From contig JALJCQ010000033.1 of NCBI GenBank assembly GCA_023091665.1, positions 930,001 to 994,000 of the forward strand: a stretch of DNA of 64,000 nt, read 5' to 3'. Position 1 is the first letter of the stretch, and every line of letters begins with the position of its first letter. Shown piece after piece: positions 39,025 to 48,574 of the stretch. The notes beneath the pieces are model-generated. The model was not told where the DNA came from. It saw nothing but the letters and a program-made list of their open reading frames with translations, and did no database searches. Source of the DNA: Pythium myriotylum. Taxonomy: Eukaryota > Oomycota > Peronosporomycetes > Pythiales > Pythiaceae. The position numbers and the translations under genes are program-made.

Positions 39025-40194
39025 ATGGGACACCGTAAGTACGAAGCGCCGCGCCACGGCCACCTGGGCTTCCTCCCGAAGAAGCGCACCAAGCACCACC
39101 GCGGCCGCGTACGCAAGTTCCCGCGCGACGATGCCTCCAAGGCGCCGCACCTCACGGCCTTCATGGGCTACAAGGCCGGCATGACCCACATCCTGCGGGA
39201 GGTGGACCGTCCGGGCGCCAAGGTGCACAAGAAGGAGGTCGTCGAGGCCGTCACGATCGTCGAGACGCCGCCCATGGTGGTCGTCGGCGTCGTCGGCTAC
39301 CTCGAGACGCCGCGCGGCCTGCGCTCGCTCACGACCGTGTTCGCCGAGCACTTGAGCGAGGAGGTCAAGCGTCGCTTCTACAAGAACTGGTACCGAAGCA
39401 AGCGCAAGGCCTTCACCAAGTACGCCAAGAAGTACCAGACGAGCCCGGCCGAGATCGAGAACGAGATCAACCGCATCAAGAAGTACTGCCAGGTCGTGCG
39501 TGTGCTCGCCCACACCCAGATCCGCAAGGTGAACCTCCGCCAGAAGAAGGCCCACCTCATCGAGATCCAGGTCAACGGCGGCAGCGTCGCCGACAAGGTC
39601 GACTTCGCCAAGTCGCTCTTCGAGAAGCAGGTGCCGGTCTCGGCCGTCTTCGCCAAGGACGAGATGATCGACGTGCTCGGTGTCACCAAGGGCCACGGCT
39701 ACTCCGGTGTCATCACGCGTTGGGGCGTCACGCGTCTTCCGCGCAAGACCCACCGTGGTCTCCGCAAGGTCGCCTGTATTGGTGCCTGGCACCCGTCGCG
39801 CGTCCGCTACTCGGTCGCTCGTGCCGGTCAGTACGGTTACCACCACCGTACGGAGATCAACAAGAAGATCTACCGTATCGGTGCCGCCGGTGACTCCAAG
39901 TCGGCCACGACCGAGTCGGATCTCACGGAGAAGAGCATCACGCCGGTGGGTGGCTTCCCGCACTACGGTGTCGTCAACGAGGACTGGGTCATGATCAAGG
40001 GCGCCGTCGTCGGTGTCAAGAAGCGCGTGCTCACGCTCCGCAAGTCGCTCCTGGTCCACACCAAGCGCTCGGCTCTCGAGGAGATCAAGCTCAAGTTCAT
40101 CGATACCTCGTCCAAGTTCGGTCACGGTCGCTTCCAGACCCTGGAGGAGAAGGCCAAGTTCCTCGGCCCGCTCGCCCGCCAGAACCGTGCTTAA
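39025..40194 (+). CDS. RPL3: Large-subunit ribosomal protein uL3
   Basis: A single exon encodes 389 residues from ATG at 39025 ([21 protein letters not shown]). It is a complete uL3, including [82 protein letters not shown] and the C-terminal FGHGRFQT. The histidine of the W-finger region, important in the peptidyl-transferase centre, is present. The frame is open upstream of the ATG without another good start. Codon use is strongly biased, as expected for a highly expressed gene. Confidence 0.97.
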   Translation: MGHRKYEAPRHGHLGFLPKKRTKHHRGRVRKFPRDDASKAPHLTAFMGYKAGMTHILREVDRPGAKVHKKEVVEAVTIVETPPMVVVGVVGYLETPRGLRSLTTVFAEHLSEEVKRRFYKNWYRSKRKAFTKYAKKYQTSPAEIENEINRIKKYCQVVRVLAHTQIRKVNLRQKKAHLIEIQVNGGSVADKVDFAKSLFEKQVPVSAVFAKDEMIDVLGVTKGHGYSGVITRWGVTRLPRKTHRGLRKVACIGAWHPSRVRYSVARAGQYGYHHRTEINKKIYRIGAAGDSKSATTESDLTEKSITPVGGFPHYGVVNEDWVMIKGAVVGVKKRVLTLRKSLLVHTKRSALEEIKLKFIDTSSKFGHGRFQTLEEKAKFLGPLARQNRA

Positions 40195-40472
40195 GTGGCT
40201 TGTCCGCATGGTGGCGTCGTCCCGCGTGCCTCGCTGCTTCTTGTAGCGCGGCGCCGGAGACCCACTCACGTCCAAAGAGACAAAATATACTGCTGACTCT
40301 GGAAATCACACACAACTTCTGTCTTGATCGTATTGTTCCCCCTGAACGTTGTCCACCTGAAGTACATGCAAGTGTCAACAGTGAATACCAATGGTACGAC
40401 ACGGTGAAGGTGGTGTTTTGTCATAGCGTTCTCAAAAACAACAGAGGCGTCGCCTACTTCCACTCTCTCTGT

Positions 40473-41864
40473 CTACTCCGTCTTCTTCTTCTTGGCGTGG
40501 CTCTTGGACTTGACGAGACCGACGTCGAGGCGGAAGAGCACCATGCAGAAGACGAAGAACGCCAGGAAGGCGCCCACCAGCAGCAGCGGCTCGTGGAGCA
40601 TGAACGTCGGCTGGAACTCGAACGTCACCTCGAACGGCACGTTGTGCTGGGCGACCACGTTCTTCTTGTTGAGCACGAGCACCGGGCGGCCGAAGACGGG
40701 TGTGTCCAGGTACGTTTGGCGCGAGGTGCGCGTCTGCGAGTCAACGTCGAACGGCAGGTTGACCTGGACGTTCGTGCTGCCCTCGGGCAAGATGATCTTG
40801 ACCGTGAGGTCGTCCACAGCCGCGTGCTCGAGCGACGTCGAGAAGTCGAGCTCGAGCTTGAAGCGGTCGTTGCCCGAGCGCGTGAGCACCGAGTGGGTCG
40901 GCACCGAGTAGCCGAGGTACCACTGGGACTTCCAGCCGCCGAAGATCGGGAACCGCGGCTTGAACTCGAGCTCCTGGCGCGTCTCGGTCTGGCGCAGACG
41001 CGAGGTCGAGACGTTGCCGATCTGGTCGCGGTAGTAGACGTTGACGGCGTCGCGCGGCAGGTTGGCACGCAGCTCGTAGAACGAGGCGCCGCGCGCGCCC
41101 TTGACCGTGTAGTCGAAGCGCGAGAAGCCGCCCTTGAGCTTGGCGCCCGTGTGCAGCAGGTCGTAGACCTCCTCGACCGAGACACGGCCCCACATGCTGA
41201 CTTCGATCTCCTTGACGAGGTTGGTCACCGTGAGGAACGGCGAGTGGTTCTTGAAGTGCACGCGCAGCGTCTTTCCGGGCGCGACAAACGGCGCGACGTC
41301 CGTGTACGGACCGTAGTTGATGGCCGCGCCCTTGTGGGTCGTCGGCGAGACGTCCGAGTACGACTCGACGCGGCCCGAGGGCAGCTTGACCTTGGTGGTC
41401 TGCGTCTTGGTCAGGTAGGGCGACGTGAAGAGGTGGGCGTCCTCATAGACGACGAGCTGCTCGTCGTTCTGCGAGACTTCGGTCGGGAAGGGCGTGAGCA
41501 CGCGCGTGAAGTAGGCCGTGAGCTTGATGTGGCCCGTCTCGCCCGGGGGCACCGGGTGCTGGAGCACGACGGCGAACTGGTCGACGAGCTTGGACTCGGC
41601 GGCGCTGTCGAGGCGCACGACCTCGCACGCGCCGGCCTTGCCGCACTTGGCTGTGACGTGCGCGAGGCGCGCGCTCAGGTGCTTGGGCAGCGCGAAGGCG
41701 TACTCGCTCGTGGCGGCGTCGGCGTCGGCGAACGCGACGTCGGTCTGCACGCGCACGACGTGCTTGGTGAGATCGACGACGCGCTTGACGTTGCTGTTGA
41801 CGACGGCGCCGCGCGCGAGCCCCAGCGCCGCGGCCAGCGCCAGCACGGCGCGCGAGAGCTGCAT
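40473..41864 (-). CDS. OST1: Ribophorin I (oligosaccharyltransferase subunit 1)
   Basis: Single exon of 463 residues from ATG at 41864; an in-frame ATG lies 18 nt upstream. Residues 1-20 form a signal peptide (MQLSRAVLALAAALGLARG). The lumenal domain shows ribophorin I motifs: SEYAFALP, HPVPPGETGHIKLTAYFTRVLTPFP, PYTDVAPF, PRDAVNVYYRDQIGNVSTS and PRFPIFGGWKSQWYLGY. One membrane span near the end (LLLVGAFLAFFVFCMVLF) is followed by a short lysine-rich cytosolic tail (SKSHAKKKKTE). The protein is a core subunit of the ER complex that N-glycosylates nascent proteins. It is transcribed divergently from mitochondrial bL12. Confidence 0.96.
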   Translation of the reverse strand: MQLSRAVLALAAALGLARGAVVNSNVKRVVDLTKHVVRVQTDVAFADADAATSEYAFALPKHLSARLAHVTAKCGKAGACEVVRLDSAAESKLVDQFAVVLQHPVPPGETGHIKLTAYFTRVLTPFPTEVSQNDEQLVVYEDAHLFTSPYLTKTQTTKVKLPSGRVESYSDVSPTTHKGAAINYGPYTDVAPFVAPGKTLRVHFKNHSPFLTVTNLVKEIEVSMWGRVSVEEVYDLLHTGAKLKGGFSRFDYTVKGARGASFYELRANLPRDAVNVYYRDQIGNVSTSRLRQTETRQELEFKPRFPIFGGWKSQWYLGYSVPTHSVLTRSGNDRFKLELDFSTSLEHAAVDDLTVKIILPEGSTNVQVNLPFDVDSQTRTSRQTYLDTPVFGRPVLVLNKKNVVAQHNVPFEVTFEFQPTFMLHEPLLLVGAFLAFFVFCMVLFRLDVGLVKSKSHAKKKKTE

Positions 41865-42099
41865 CTTGTGCTCGGTGACCACGTGGAACTTTGGCTCTCT
41901 CTCTGTGAGGGGGTCAGGGTCAAGGCTCTCGATCCGGATACCGCGTTATCCGGATGATCGGAAGTGAGCTCGAGTTCCATTGGTCGAAAAGATTCGCGGC
42001 GATCTCATTGGCAGAAACCCACTCTGGGGGCTAGAGCCATTCATCAGGCGCAGAAGCCGGCCGTCCGCCCGCCGCACAATCGCGCCCACGCCCGCCAGC

Positions 42100-42696
42100 A
42101 TGCTCAGCCGCGTCTCCCGCAGCGCCCTACGCGCCGCCTCGCGCCGCCACGCCGCCGCGCCGGCCGCGCGCTTCGCGTTCTTCTCGACCGAGAGCCAGCC
42201 GGCCAAGGGCGAGCTCGACCTCACGCCCAAGGTGCAGGCCGTGCTCGACCAGATCCTCGAGCTCAACATGGTCGAGATCTTCGAGCTCTCGGGCGCCATC
42301 CAGGTGCGTGGCGTTTTGCATTGCAGCGTCGGTGGTGGCGGTAGTGCTGCAGTGCCTGACTGTGTCGTTTGTGATGATTTTGCGGTCTTGCAGCAAAAGT
42401 TTAACATCCCGGATGCCGCGTTCTCCGTGGGCATGGGCGGTGGCGCGGCCGCGCCGGCCGCCGAGGAGGTCAAGGAGGAGAAGACGCAGTTCGACGTCAA
42501 GCTCGCCAGCTACGATGCCAAGAACAAGATCAAGGTCATCAAGGAGATCCGCGCCATCACGGGCCTGGGCCTGAAGGAGGCCAAGGAGCTCGTCGAGGGC
42601 GTGCCGAGCGTACTGAAGAAGGACCTGAAGAAGGACGAGGCCGAGGCGCTACTCGCACAGCTGAAGGAGGTCGGCGCCGTCGGCGAAATGGAATAG
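42100..42696 (+). CDS. MRPL12: Mitochondrial large-subunit ribosomal protein bL12
   Basis: Exons 42100..42303 and 42394..42696 give 168 residues. The 90-nt intron (GTGCGT..TTGCAG) is a multiple of three and has no stop, so retention would add 30 residues (VRGVLHCSV..); splicing restores the bL12 pattern [20 protein letters not shown]. Residues 1-30 are a mitochondrial presequence ([18 protein letters not shown]). Residues about 38-65 form the dimerisation helices, an Ala/Gly hinge follows, and the C-terminal domain has the typical [27 protein letters not shown]. It forms the stalk of the mitoribosome that recruits translation GTPases. Confidence 0.95.
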   Translation: MLSRVSRSALRAASRRHAAAPAARFAFFSTESQPAKGELDLTPKVQAVLDQILELNMVEIFELSGAIQVRGVLHCSVGGGGSAAVPDCVVCDDFAVLQQKFNIPDAAFSVGMGGGAAAPAAEEVKEEKTQFDVKLASYDAKNKIKVIKEIRAITGLGLKEAKELVEGVPSVLKKDLKKDEAEALLAQLKEVGAVGEME

Positions 42697-43019
42697 AGTG
42701 GCTAGCGGAGCACATTGTAGATTTGTTTTCCTCCGAGTCTTCCCTGCGCATTGTTGGTTTGTCCATTGTTGTTTGTATTCTCCATCGCGACCCAGTACAG
42801 TGAGATTGCCACCACCGGAACGTGAGCGTGCAACGTCCAACTGCGTCCATCAGCAGCGACGCGACATGCAAACGCAGTCGGCGGACAACGACAGCGCCAA
42901 GGCCAACAGGCCGGCGAGCTCACGGAGACGAGAGGCAAGAGATGCCAGACAGGTCGGACCCCTCGTCCGAGTGACACGACTCAGCCCCACACAGTTGCTT
43001 CGGCGTGCAATCGACCAGA
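42697..43019. other. Intergenic spacer
   Basis: A 323-bp gap between bL12 and ATP23, both on the plus strand. It must hold the bL12 3' UTR and the ATP23 promoter. I see no gene, repeat or clear motif. Confidence 0.5.
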
Positions 43020-43819
43020 ATGGACTCGGTCAAGAACCTCTTCAGCGGCGTCGTGGGCAGCAAGCCAGCGCCCGCGAGCGCCGCCGACGCGCAGTATGAG
43101 AAGGCCGGCGAGATGCTGGAGACGTCCATGAACAAATGTCGGTGGTCTCTGGACGCGCGTGCGTGCTCTGTAGCGCGAATGCTGACCTGAGTGATCGCAG
43201 GCCCGCGCGTCAAGTTCCTCGTCGACATCATGGAGAAGATGGGGTGCAAGATGCAGCCGGGCTTCTACTCGATCGTCGAGTGCGAGGGGCAGATCAACGG
43301 CGGCTTCCACTTGGACGACGCCGGCAAGCCCGGCGTCGTGCTCTGCCAGAACCACATCCAGGACCAGGAGTGGATGGACCGCACTGTCGCGCACGAGCTC
43401 ATCCACGCGTTCGACCACTGCCGCAACAAGATCGACTGGAGCAGCTGCGAGCACCACGCCTGCAGCGAGGTGCGCGCGGCGGCGCTCAGCGGCGACTGCG
43501 ACTGGAAGTACGAGTTCTTCCGCAAGAACTTCAACATCGCCAAGCAGCACCAGGTGCGTGGGAGGCGAGTCCCCCGGCGTCTTCGTCTCGCTTGACTGAC
43601 ATACGTTGCAGCTCTGCGCGCGTCGCAGAGCGAAGCTGTCCATCCAGAACAACGAAGAATGCAAGGGCAAGGTGCGTTTGCATTGCAGTGTAGGAGGTTT
43701 CCACGCCAGGGATGGATGGCTCACCGAGTGGAGGTGTCATGTAATAGGAGGACGAGTGTCTCGACAAAGTATTCGCGAGCTGCTACCACGACGTGTCTCC
43801 GTTCCGCGAGATCCCGTAG
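43020..43819 (+). CDS. ATP23: ATP23-like mitochondrial metalloprotease
   Basis: Four exons in phase: 43020..43158, 43201..43553, 43612..43671 and 43748..43819, giving 207 residues. The first intron is only 42 nt (GTGCGT..CGCAG); the others are 58 and 76 nt. The protein matches ATP23/XRCC6BP1: KCRWSLDARPRVKFLVDIMEKMGC, then ECEGQINGGFHLDD, LCQNHI and the zinc-protease HEXXH at residues 111-115 (AHELIHAFDHCRNKIDW), then CSEVRAAALSGDC. The late exons carry the conserved cysteines (NNEECKGK, EDECLDKVFASCY, and the terminal PFREIP). ATP23 works in the mitochondrial intermembrane space, processing Atp6 and assisting ATP synthase assembly in yeast. Confidence 0.93.
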
Positions 43820-43995
43820 AGAGTATACGTGCACAGCATAGAGAAAAGAGTCCTCGAGCACCGCCATCTCCACGGTGACCCTAGGCAATTGTCAATGAGA
43901 TCCCCATGCGTTTCGTTTTGGCTGGTGAGCAGCTCCCTCGTGATTGTGACATTGGGATTCTTGGAGCATTGGTCAAGAGCTGCTCGGTCGACACG

Positions 43996-44952
43996 ATGGC
44001 TGAAGACGACGTCCTCATGAACGATGCGCCCGAGGCCGTCGATGGCTCCACTGCAAACGCCACTGCGCCTGCGACCGACGGCACCGCGCAGCCGCAGCCC
44101 AAGAAGCGCAAGGCCGAGCGACGCGAGAAGCTGCGCAAGACGGCGCTCTGCAAACACTTCGACCGCCCCGGCGGCTGTCCGTTCCCGAACTGCCGCTTCG
44201 CTCACGGCCGAGAGGAGATGGCGTCCGACGAAGGCAATCTGACGCTCGCAGCGCAGCGAAAGTTCCTGCGCGAGCAGGTGCTCACGCGCACAGAGGAGCG
44301 ATTCAAGCAGAGCGAGGATTCGTCCGGCGAGAAGATCGCACGACGGGGCACGATGGTGAGCCGGCAAAGTCTTGTCGTGATGCAACCGGTCGAGGTGACT
44401 TATCGCATTGGTGTTCTCTGCGCGCGCTAGATTGAACGCTACTACACCGAGCTCTTCGCGTGCGACGTCATGGGCAAGTCCCACGAGGACCAGTACGTGC
44501 ACATGCACTCGAACCGCCTGTGCGTCGTGGGCATGGCGCCGACCCATCCTGTGATGCGCGAGGAGATCACGGCGATCGTGTTCTCGCCGAATGTTCTCGA
44601 CAGCCGCGTGTCCGGGAAGAAGAAACGTGGCGGCCAGTTCTTGTTGCCGGAGACGATCCTGTGCCACATCCGCTGCGCCAGCGGAGCCTCGTACGCCATC
44701 CGAAGTTGCATTCGCGGCACGCTGCTCGAAGTGAACGAGGAGTTGGCGCAGAACCCGTCGCTGCTGCAGACCAAGCACGAGGCTGAGGGCTACCTCATCA
44801 TCGTGCAGCCCAAGACCACGGAGGTCGTGGAGATCCAGGAGTCGCTACTCACCAAGAGCGAGTACAAACAGTATCGAGAGGCAGCCAAGGCCCAGTCCAC
44901 AGAGGTCGAGTCTGCCGAGACAACAACAGAGACGACGGCATCTAGTGAATAG
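43996..44952 (+). CDS. CCCH zinc finger fused to an Abitram/Simiate domain
   Basis: Two exons, 43996..44355 and 44431..44952, separated by a 75-nt intron (GTGAGC..GCTAG), give 293 residues. A single CCCH finger spans C52-x8-C61-x4-C66-x3-H70 (LCKHFDRPGGCPFPNCRFAHG) after a basic stretch (KKRKAERREK). From residue 121 the rest is an Abitram (Simiate/FAM206A) domain: ERYYTELF, DQYVHMHSNRLCVVGMAPTHPV, VSGKKKRGGQFLLPET, IRSCIRGTLLEVNEEL and KHEAEGYLIIVQPK. Animal Abitram is a small nuclear and actin-binding protein without a zinc finger, so the fusion suggests RNA contact. An upstream in-frame ATG (43906) would add 30 residues with no clear feature. Confidence 0.88.
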
Positions 44953-45028
44953 AGTGGTTTCCTTACTAAACTACACACGCGACGCTACCTGTTTAACTAC
45001 TATGCTACTGAGTCAGTCGCATGGGTGT

Positions 45029-46205
45029 CTACCTCTTTGTGGTCTCTGCGCTCTGTTTCTTCTTGCGGATCACGACGTCCAAAAGCGTCCGCATGAATTT
45101 CGTGAGTTCGCTCCGCTTGAAGCTCAGCTCATCCTGCAGGTACGACGGTGTCTTGAAGTCTTGAGACGGCTTGTCGCTCGGCACGTACTCGACCTCTTCG
45201 TTGGCGTCATGAGGAACCGCAAGATCGAACACGAAACGCTTCCCGGAGACCGAGTCAACGACTGCGCACGCCACGTCAGTGTAGTTGTCCTGGTCTGCGT
45301 CGTCCGCGTCGTCCATCGTTTCAATTAACCGCAGCTCTGTGCTCGTCACAAGTCGATACAGCTCCAACAGCTGAACATACCACAGCAGATTTAGCGACGC
45401 GTCGTGGGTGAGGCAGAAGCAAAGACGTCCACGTTACCTTCTTCGCCTGGGTGAGCTCAACGCTCGCATCACCGGCTTGCGCGGTCGCGGCAGCGTCGGC
45501 GGCGCTAATCGATTGCCGGGACCCTGCACTGCGCGTGGATCGCGATGACGCGGCGAGCTCGGTCTCGAGCTCTTTGACTCGTCTCCTCAGTCGCTCGTTG
45601 GACTCGAGCGTCTCGTCTCGCTCGCGCTTGAGCGTCTCCACGCGCAGCTTGTGCTCGGCCTGGATCTCCTCGTGCTGCTTCTTGTGGTCGGCGTCCACGC
45701 GCTGCGCGCGCGCGAGCAGCGCGCCCACCTCGTCCTTGAGCTTGGCGACGAGCTGCTCGTACGTGCGCTTCTCCTGCTTCGCCAGGTCCCTGGCCTCCTT
45801 CAGCAGCCGCGCCGTCTCCTGCTCGCGGAACTGCACGCCCACGCCTCTCGTCAGTCCTTCTCTTTTCCCAGCCTCTCTGCCTGCGACCCCTCGCACCTCT
45901 CGCAGCGCGTCGAACTTGGCCCGCAGCGCGGCCATCTCGCTCGCGCCTCCCTCTCCGTCCCGCGCGACCACCTCTTCGTCATTCCGCACGGCGGCGGCGA
46001 CCTCCTTCTCCTTCTTCTTCTTCTTCCGGGGCGGGCTCTCGTCGTCCCTATCTCGCTCCCTCTCGTCGTCGCCCCGTCTCTTGCCCGCCTTCTTGCCGCC
46101 CGCGCGCCGCGCCACGACCTCGTGCTCCTCGGGCTCGCCGCCGCGCGCCGCCGGCGACAGCAGCTCCGTGTAGTCGACGCGCGCGCGACTCCGCGCCTTG
46201 GCCAT
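45029..46205 (-). CDS. Csm1/Pcs1-like (monopolin-type) kinetochore protein
   Basis: Three exons, 46205..45897, 45830..45438 and 45370..45029, give 347 residues. The first intron is 66 nt, a multiple of three without a stop (GTGCGA..GTGCAG); removing it makes the coiled coil continuous (KFDALRE-FREQETARLL). The N-terminus is basic and low-complexity. Residues about 85-240 are coiled coil. The C-terminal 115 residues match the Csm1/Pcs1 globular domain: LLELYRLVTSTELRLIE, then FVFDLAVPHD, then EVEYVPSD, and the diagnostic PSYLQDELSFKRSELTKFMRTLL. Csm1 dimers crosslink kinetochore proteins in yeast monopolin and serve rDNA or centromere cohesion elsewhere. Assignment rests on the C-terminal pattern. 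Confidence 0.7.
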
Positions 46206-46333
46206 CGTGGGTCTCTGACCCGCCAGTTCCCGCCCGACCACTTTCAAACGGGTCCGCCAAATCCCGAAATTTAGAGATTAGTGAAAAACAAAAAACACAT
46301 TGGGTTGGAGTTAATAACTTATAATACGACGCG

Positions 46334-48259
46334 TTAGATCTCGACCTCGCGGCCTAACGCGGTTAAATAACACTGGATCGCCTCGTCGTGGCGACCGCGC
46401 GCGTGGAGAATGCGCCCGAGCAGCGCGACGCCCACGGCGCTCGGCTGCAGCTCGGCGCTCACGCGACAGGCCTCCTCGGCCTCGGCCAGCTGGCCCAGAT
46501 GGAAGCGGCCCTGCGCGAGCAGGTACCAGGCCTTGGCGTTCGTGCGCTCGACCGCGACCGCGCGCGAGAGCTCGAGCACCGCGGCCTCGTACTCCTTGTC
46601 GGCGAGGCACTGCGCGCCGACGCGGATGGCGCGCGTCACGAGCGCGCGCGCCTTCTGGTACTGGAGCACCTTGTCGCGCGACTCGCGCGCGTCCGCGCGA
46701 AGCAGGCTCGCAATGTGCTCGATGCGCTGCCACTCGTCCAGGAGCGCCGGCAACTCGCTCTGGCACTGCTGGATCTGCTGCTCCAGGTCCATGATCTCGT
46801 GCATCAACCGGATGCCTTCCTCGGACGGCTCGGGCTCGCACGGCTTGCAGTCGTCGGCGAACCTCACGGAGCCGCGCTTGGCCTTGGCTTCCTTGACCGA
46901 GACGCGCGGCGGCTCCTCGACGCTCTTGCTGCTTTCGGCGGTGTTGACTTCGACCGTCAACGCAGCAGCAGAGGCCAACTGGAACAGCTCGTCCGTCGGA
47001 AACAGCTCATCCTCTTCTTCATCGTCGCTGGTTGCGACGGTGGGCTGCGCTTTCTCTTCGTCCTGTTCTTCGCTGTCGCTGGCTGAGACCGTGCCGCTCG
47101 AGGAAGTGCTGCGTTTCCTATTCCGGGAGAGCGGCGGCGACGCCGTTTCGGAAGGCGGAGGGGTCAGCCCCGTGAGCTGGAGCTCCTTGGGCGACGCCGG
47201 CGTCATCTCGAAGACCGTGGTCATGCCGATCAGCGGGCCCGAGTTGGAGTGCGACACGGTCACGTGGTTGGTCTCCTGGACGGAGGCCAGCGTCTCGGCC
47301 TTGATGAAGGACTGCAGGTACTGCATGGCGATGTCATCCTCTTCTTTCGTGTCGCGAATGGACGCGAACGAGGACATGAAGTCGGACATGGCGAACGACT
47401 CGTCCAGAGGCCGATTGGCCGACATGCCGAACTGCTTTTTCTGTGGCGGCGGCGGCGGTGACTCGTAGTGTTTACGGATAGATAGGGTTTTCGGCGATTT
47501 TTTCTTGGCGAGCGGCGAGTCCATCCGCTTCTGTTTGCGCGGACTCATCTGGAAGACGCCGTTCGAGATGGACTTTCGGGTCTGCGGCGAGACCGGCGGC
47601 GGCGACGGCGGCGGCGCCTTGGTCGTCGCGGGCACGGCGTTGGTGGCGACGATTCTCTCGGGCGGCTCGGAGGTGCCGCGTCGACGGCGCGGCGGGAGTT
47701 CCTGTGAGTGGGCGGCCTGTTCGTCCTGCCATTTCTGCGGGTTCCACGACCTGTAGCTGCCGCTCTCGTCGCGCGAGGAGGCTCGGGAGGGGCGCGAGTA
47801 GGCGCGCAGGAGCTGTGGCTGTCCGGTGGGCGCGATCGTGCGCGCGCGGCCTCGCTCGGAGCGCTGGGAGCGCGGGTCGTCCGAGTCGCGCACGTCGAGC
47901 AGCGTGAAGTTGGCGGGTCCGCCCGAGACCGTGGTGTACCCTCGCCGGCGCTGGAGCGGGATGCCGTACTGGCATTTCGGGTAGCAAATATCGCAGACGC
48001 GCTGCTTTTCGGTGGACATGGACGAGGGCACGACGGCGCGGTTGCGCGAGTGCTTGCCGCAGACCGAGGCGCCGCAGTAGCGGCAGTGGTGGCGGCCGCG
48101 CAGGTAGCTGAACTCGACGCCGCAGAGGTTGCATGACGAGTCGTGTTTCCATCGGCCGACCTTGGGGATGAAGACCTTGAGCTCGGCCGCCAGGTCGTCG
48201 CGCGTGGGCGGGAGAGCCATCGGCGCGGGAGGGCGAGAGCGAGACTCGGGCGCGGGCAT
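46334..48259 (-). CDS. FYVE zinc finger protein with C-terminal TPRs
   Basis: Single exon of 641 residues from ATG at 48259 (another in-frame ATG 39 nt later). Residues about 35-100 form a FYVE finger: HDSSCNLCGVEFSYLRGRHHCRYCGASVCGKHS, with the basic RGRHHCRYCG core and later RVCDICY. The middle (100-480) is Ser/Pro/Arg-rich and disordered. Residues about 490-535 look like coiled coil (IMDLEQQIQQCQSELPALLDEW). The end holds TPR-like units (GAQCLADKEYEAAVLELSRAVAVERTNAKAWYLLAQGRFHLGQLAEAEEACR). It probably binds PI3P membranes and partner proteins. This layout is common among oomycete FYVE proteins; function is unknown. Confidence 0.88.
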   Translation of the reverse strand: MPAPESRSRPPAPMALPPTRDDLAAELKVFIPKVGRWKHDSSCNLCGVEFSYLRGRHHCRYCGASVCGKHSRNRAVVPSSMSTEKQRVCDICYPKCQYGIPLQRRRGYTTVSGGPANFTLLDVRDSDDPRSQRSERGRARTIAPTGQPQLLRAYSRPSRASSRDESGSYRSWNPQKWQDEQAAHSQELPPRRRRGTSEPPERIVATNAVPATTKAPPPSPPPVSPQTRKSISNGVFQMSPRKQKRMDSPLAKKKSPKTLSIRKHYESPPPPPQKKQFGMSANRPLDESFAMSDFMSSFASIRDTKEEDDIAMQYLQSFIKAETLASVQETNHVTVSHSNSGPLIGMTTVFEMTPASPKELQLTGLTPPPSETASPPLSRNRKRSTSSSGTVSASDSEEQDEEKAQPTVATSDDEEEDELFPTDELFQLASAAALTVEVNTAESSKSVEEPPRVSVKEAKAKRGSVRFADDCKPCEPEPSEEGIRLMHEIMDLEQQIQQCQSELPALLDEWQRIEHIASLLRADARESRDKVLQYQKARALVTRAIRVGAQCLADKEYEAAVLELSRAVAVERTNAKAWYLLAQGRFHLGQLAEAEEACRVSAELQPSAVGVALLGRILHARGRHDEAIQCYLTALGREVEI

Positions 48260-48574
48260 CGCGTTGTGCCGCCTGTTGAGGACGGCGGCGGCGCCGCTGG
48301 AAGTCGGTCCGGGCGTCCGGATGGACAGCGCCCCTCGGAGAGCGCCAGGTCGCCAGGTGCCGGCGCGCCAGCTGGGCGGTCATCTGCCGACCGCGCTGGC
48401 TCTCTGCGCGCGCAGAGCCGGGGCGGCGTCAAGCTCTCGGCTCACCCAGATGGCTCGGCGGTCAGGTGGAGACAGTGCAGTAGTACTATTCTACCAAACT
48501 ACTACCGGCGAAGTACTACACGCTCGTCCTTCCCTCGCCCCGTCACTACGTCGGCGTGAGAAGCCCACGAGCCC
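48260..48574. other. Divergent promoter region, FYVE-TPR / PNKP
   Basis: A 315-bp gap between two divergent starts. GC-rich, with an AT-richer patch at 48478-48520 nearest the PNKP start. No gene or clear motif is seen. Confidence 0.5.

Noticed and set aside
38992..40275. Minus-strand frame of 427 codons over uL3
   Set aside because: Antisense shadow of a highly expressed ribosomal protein gene.
40200..41957. Plus-strand frame of 585 codons over ribophorin I
   Set aside because: Antisense shadow of the ribophorin I gene, with the same biased composition.
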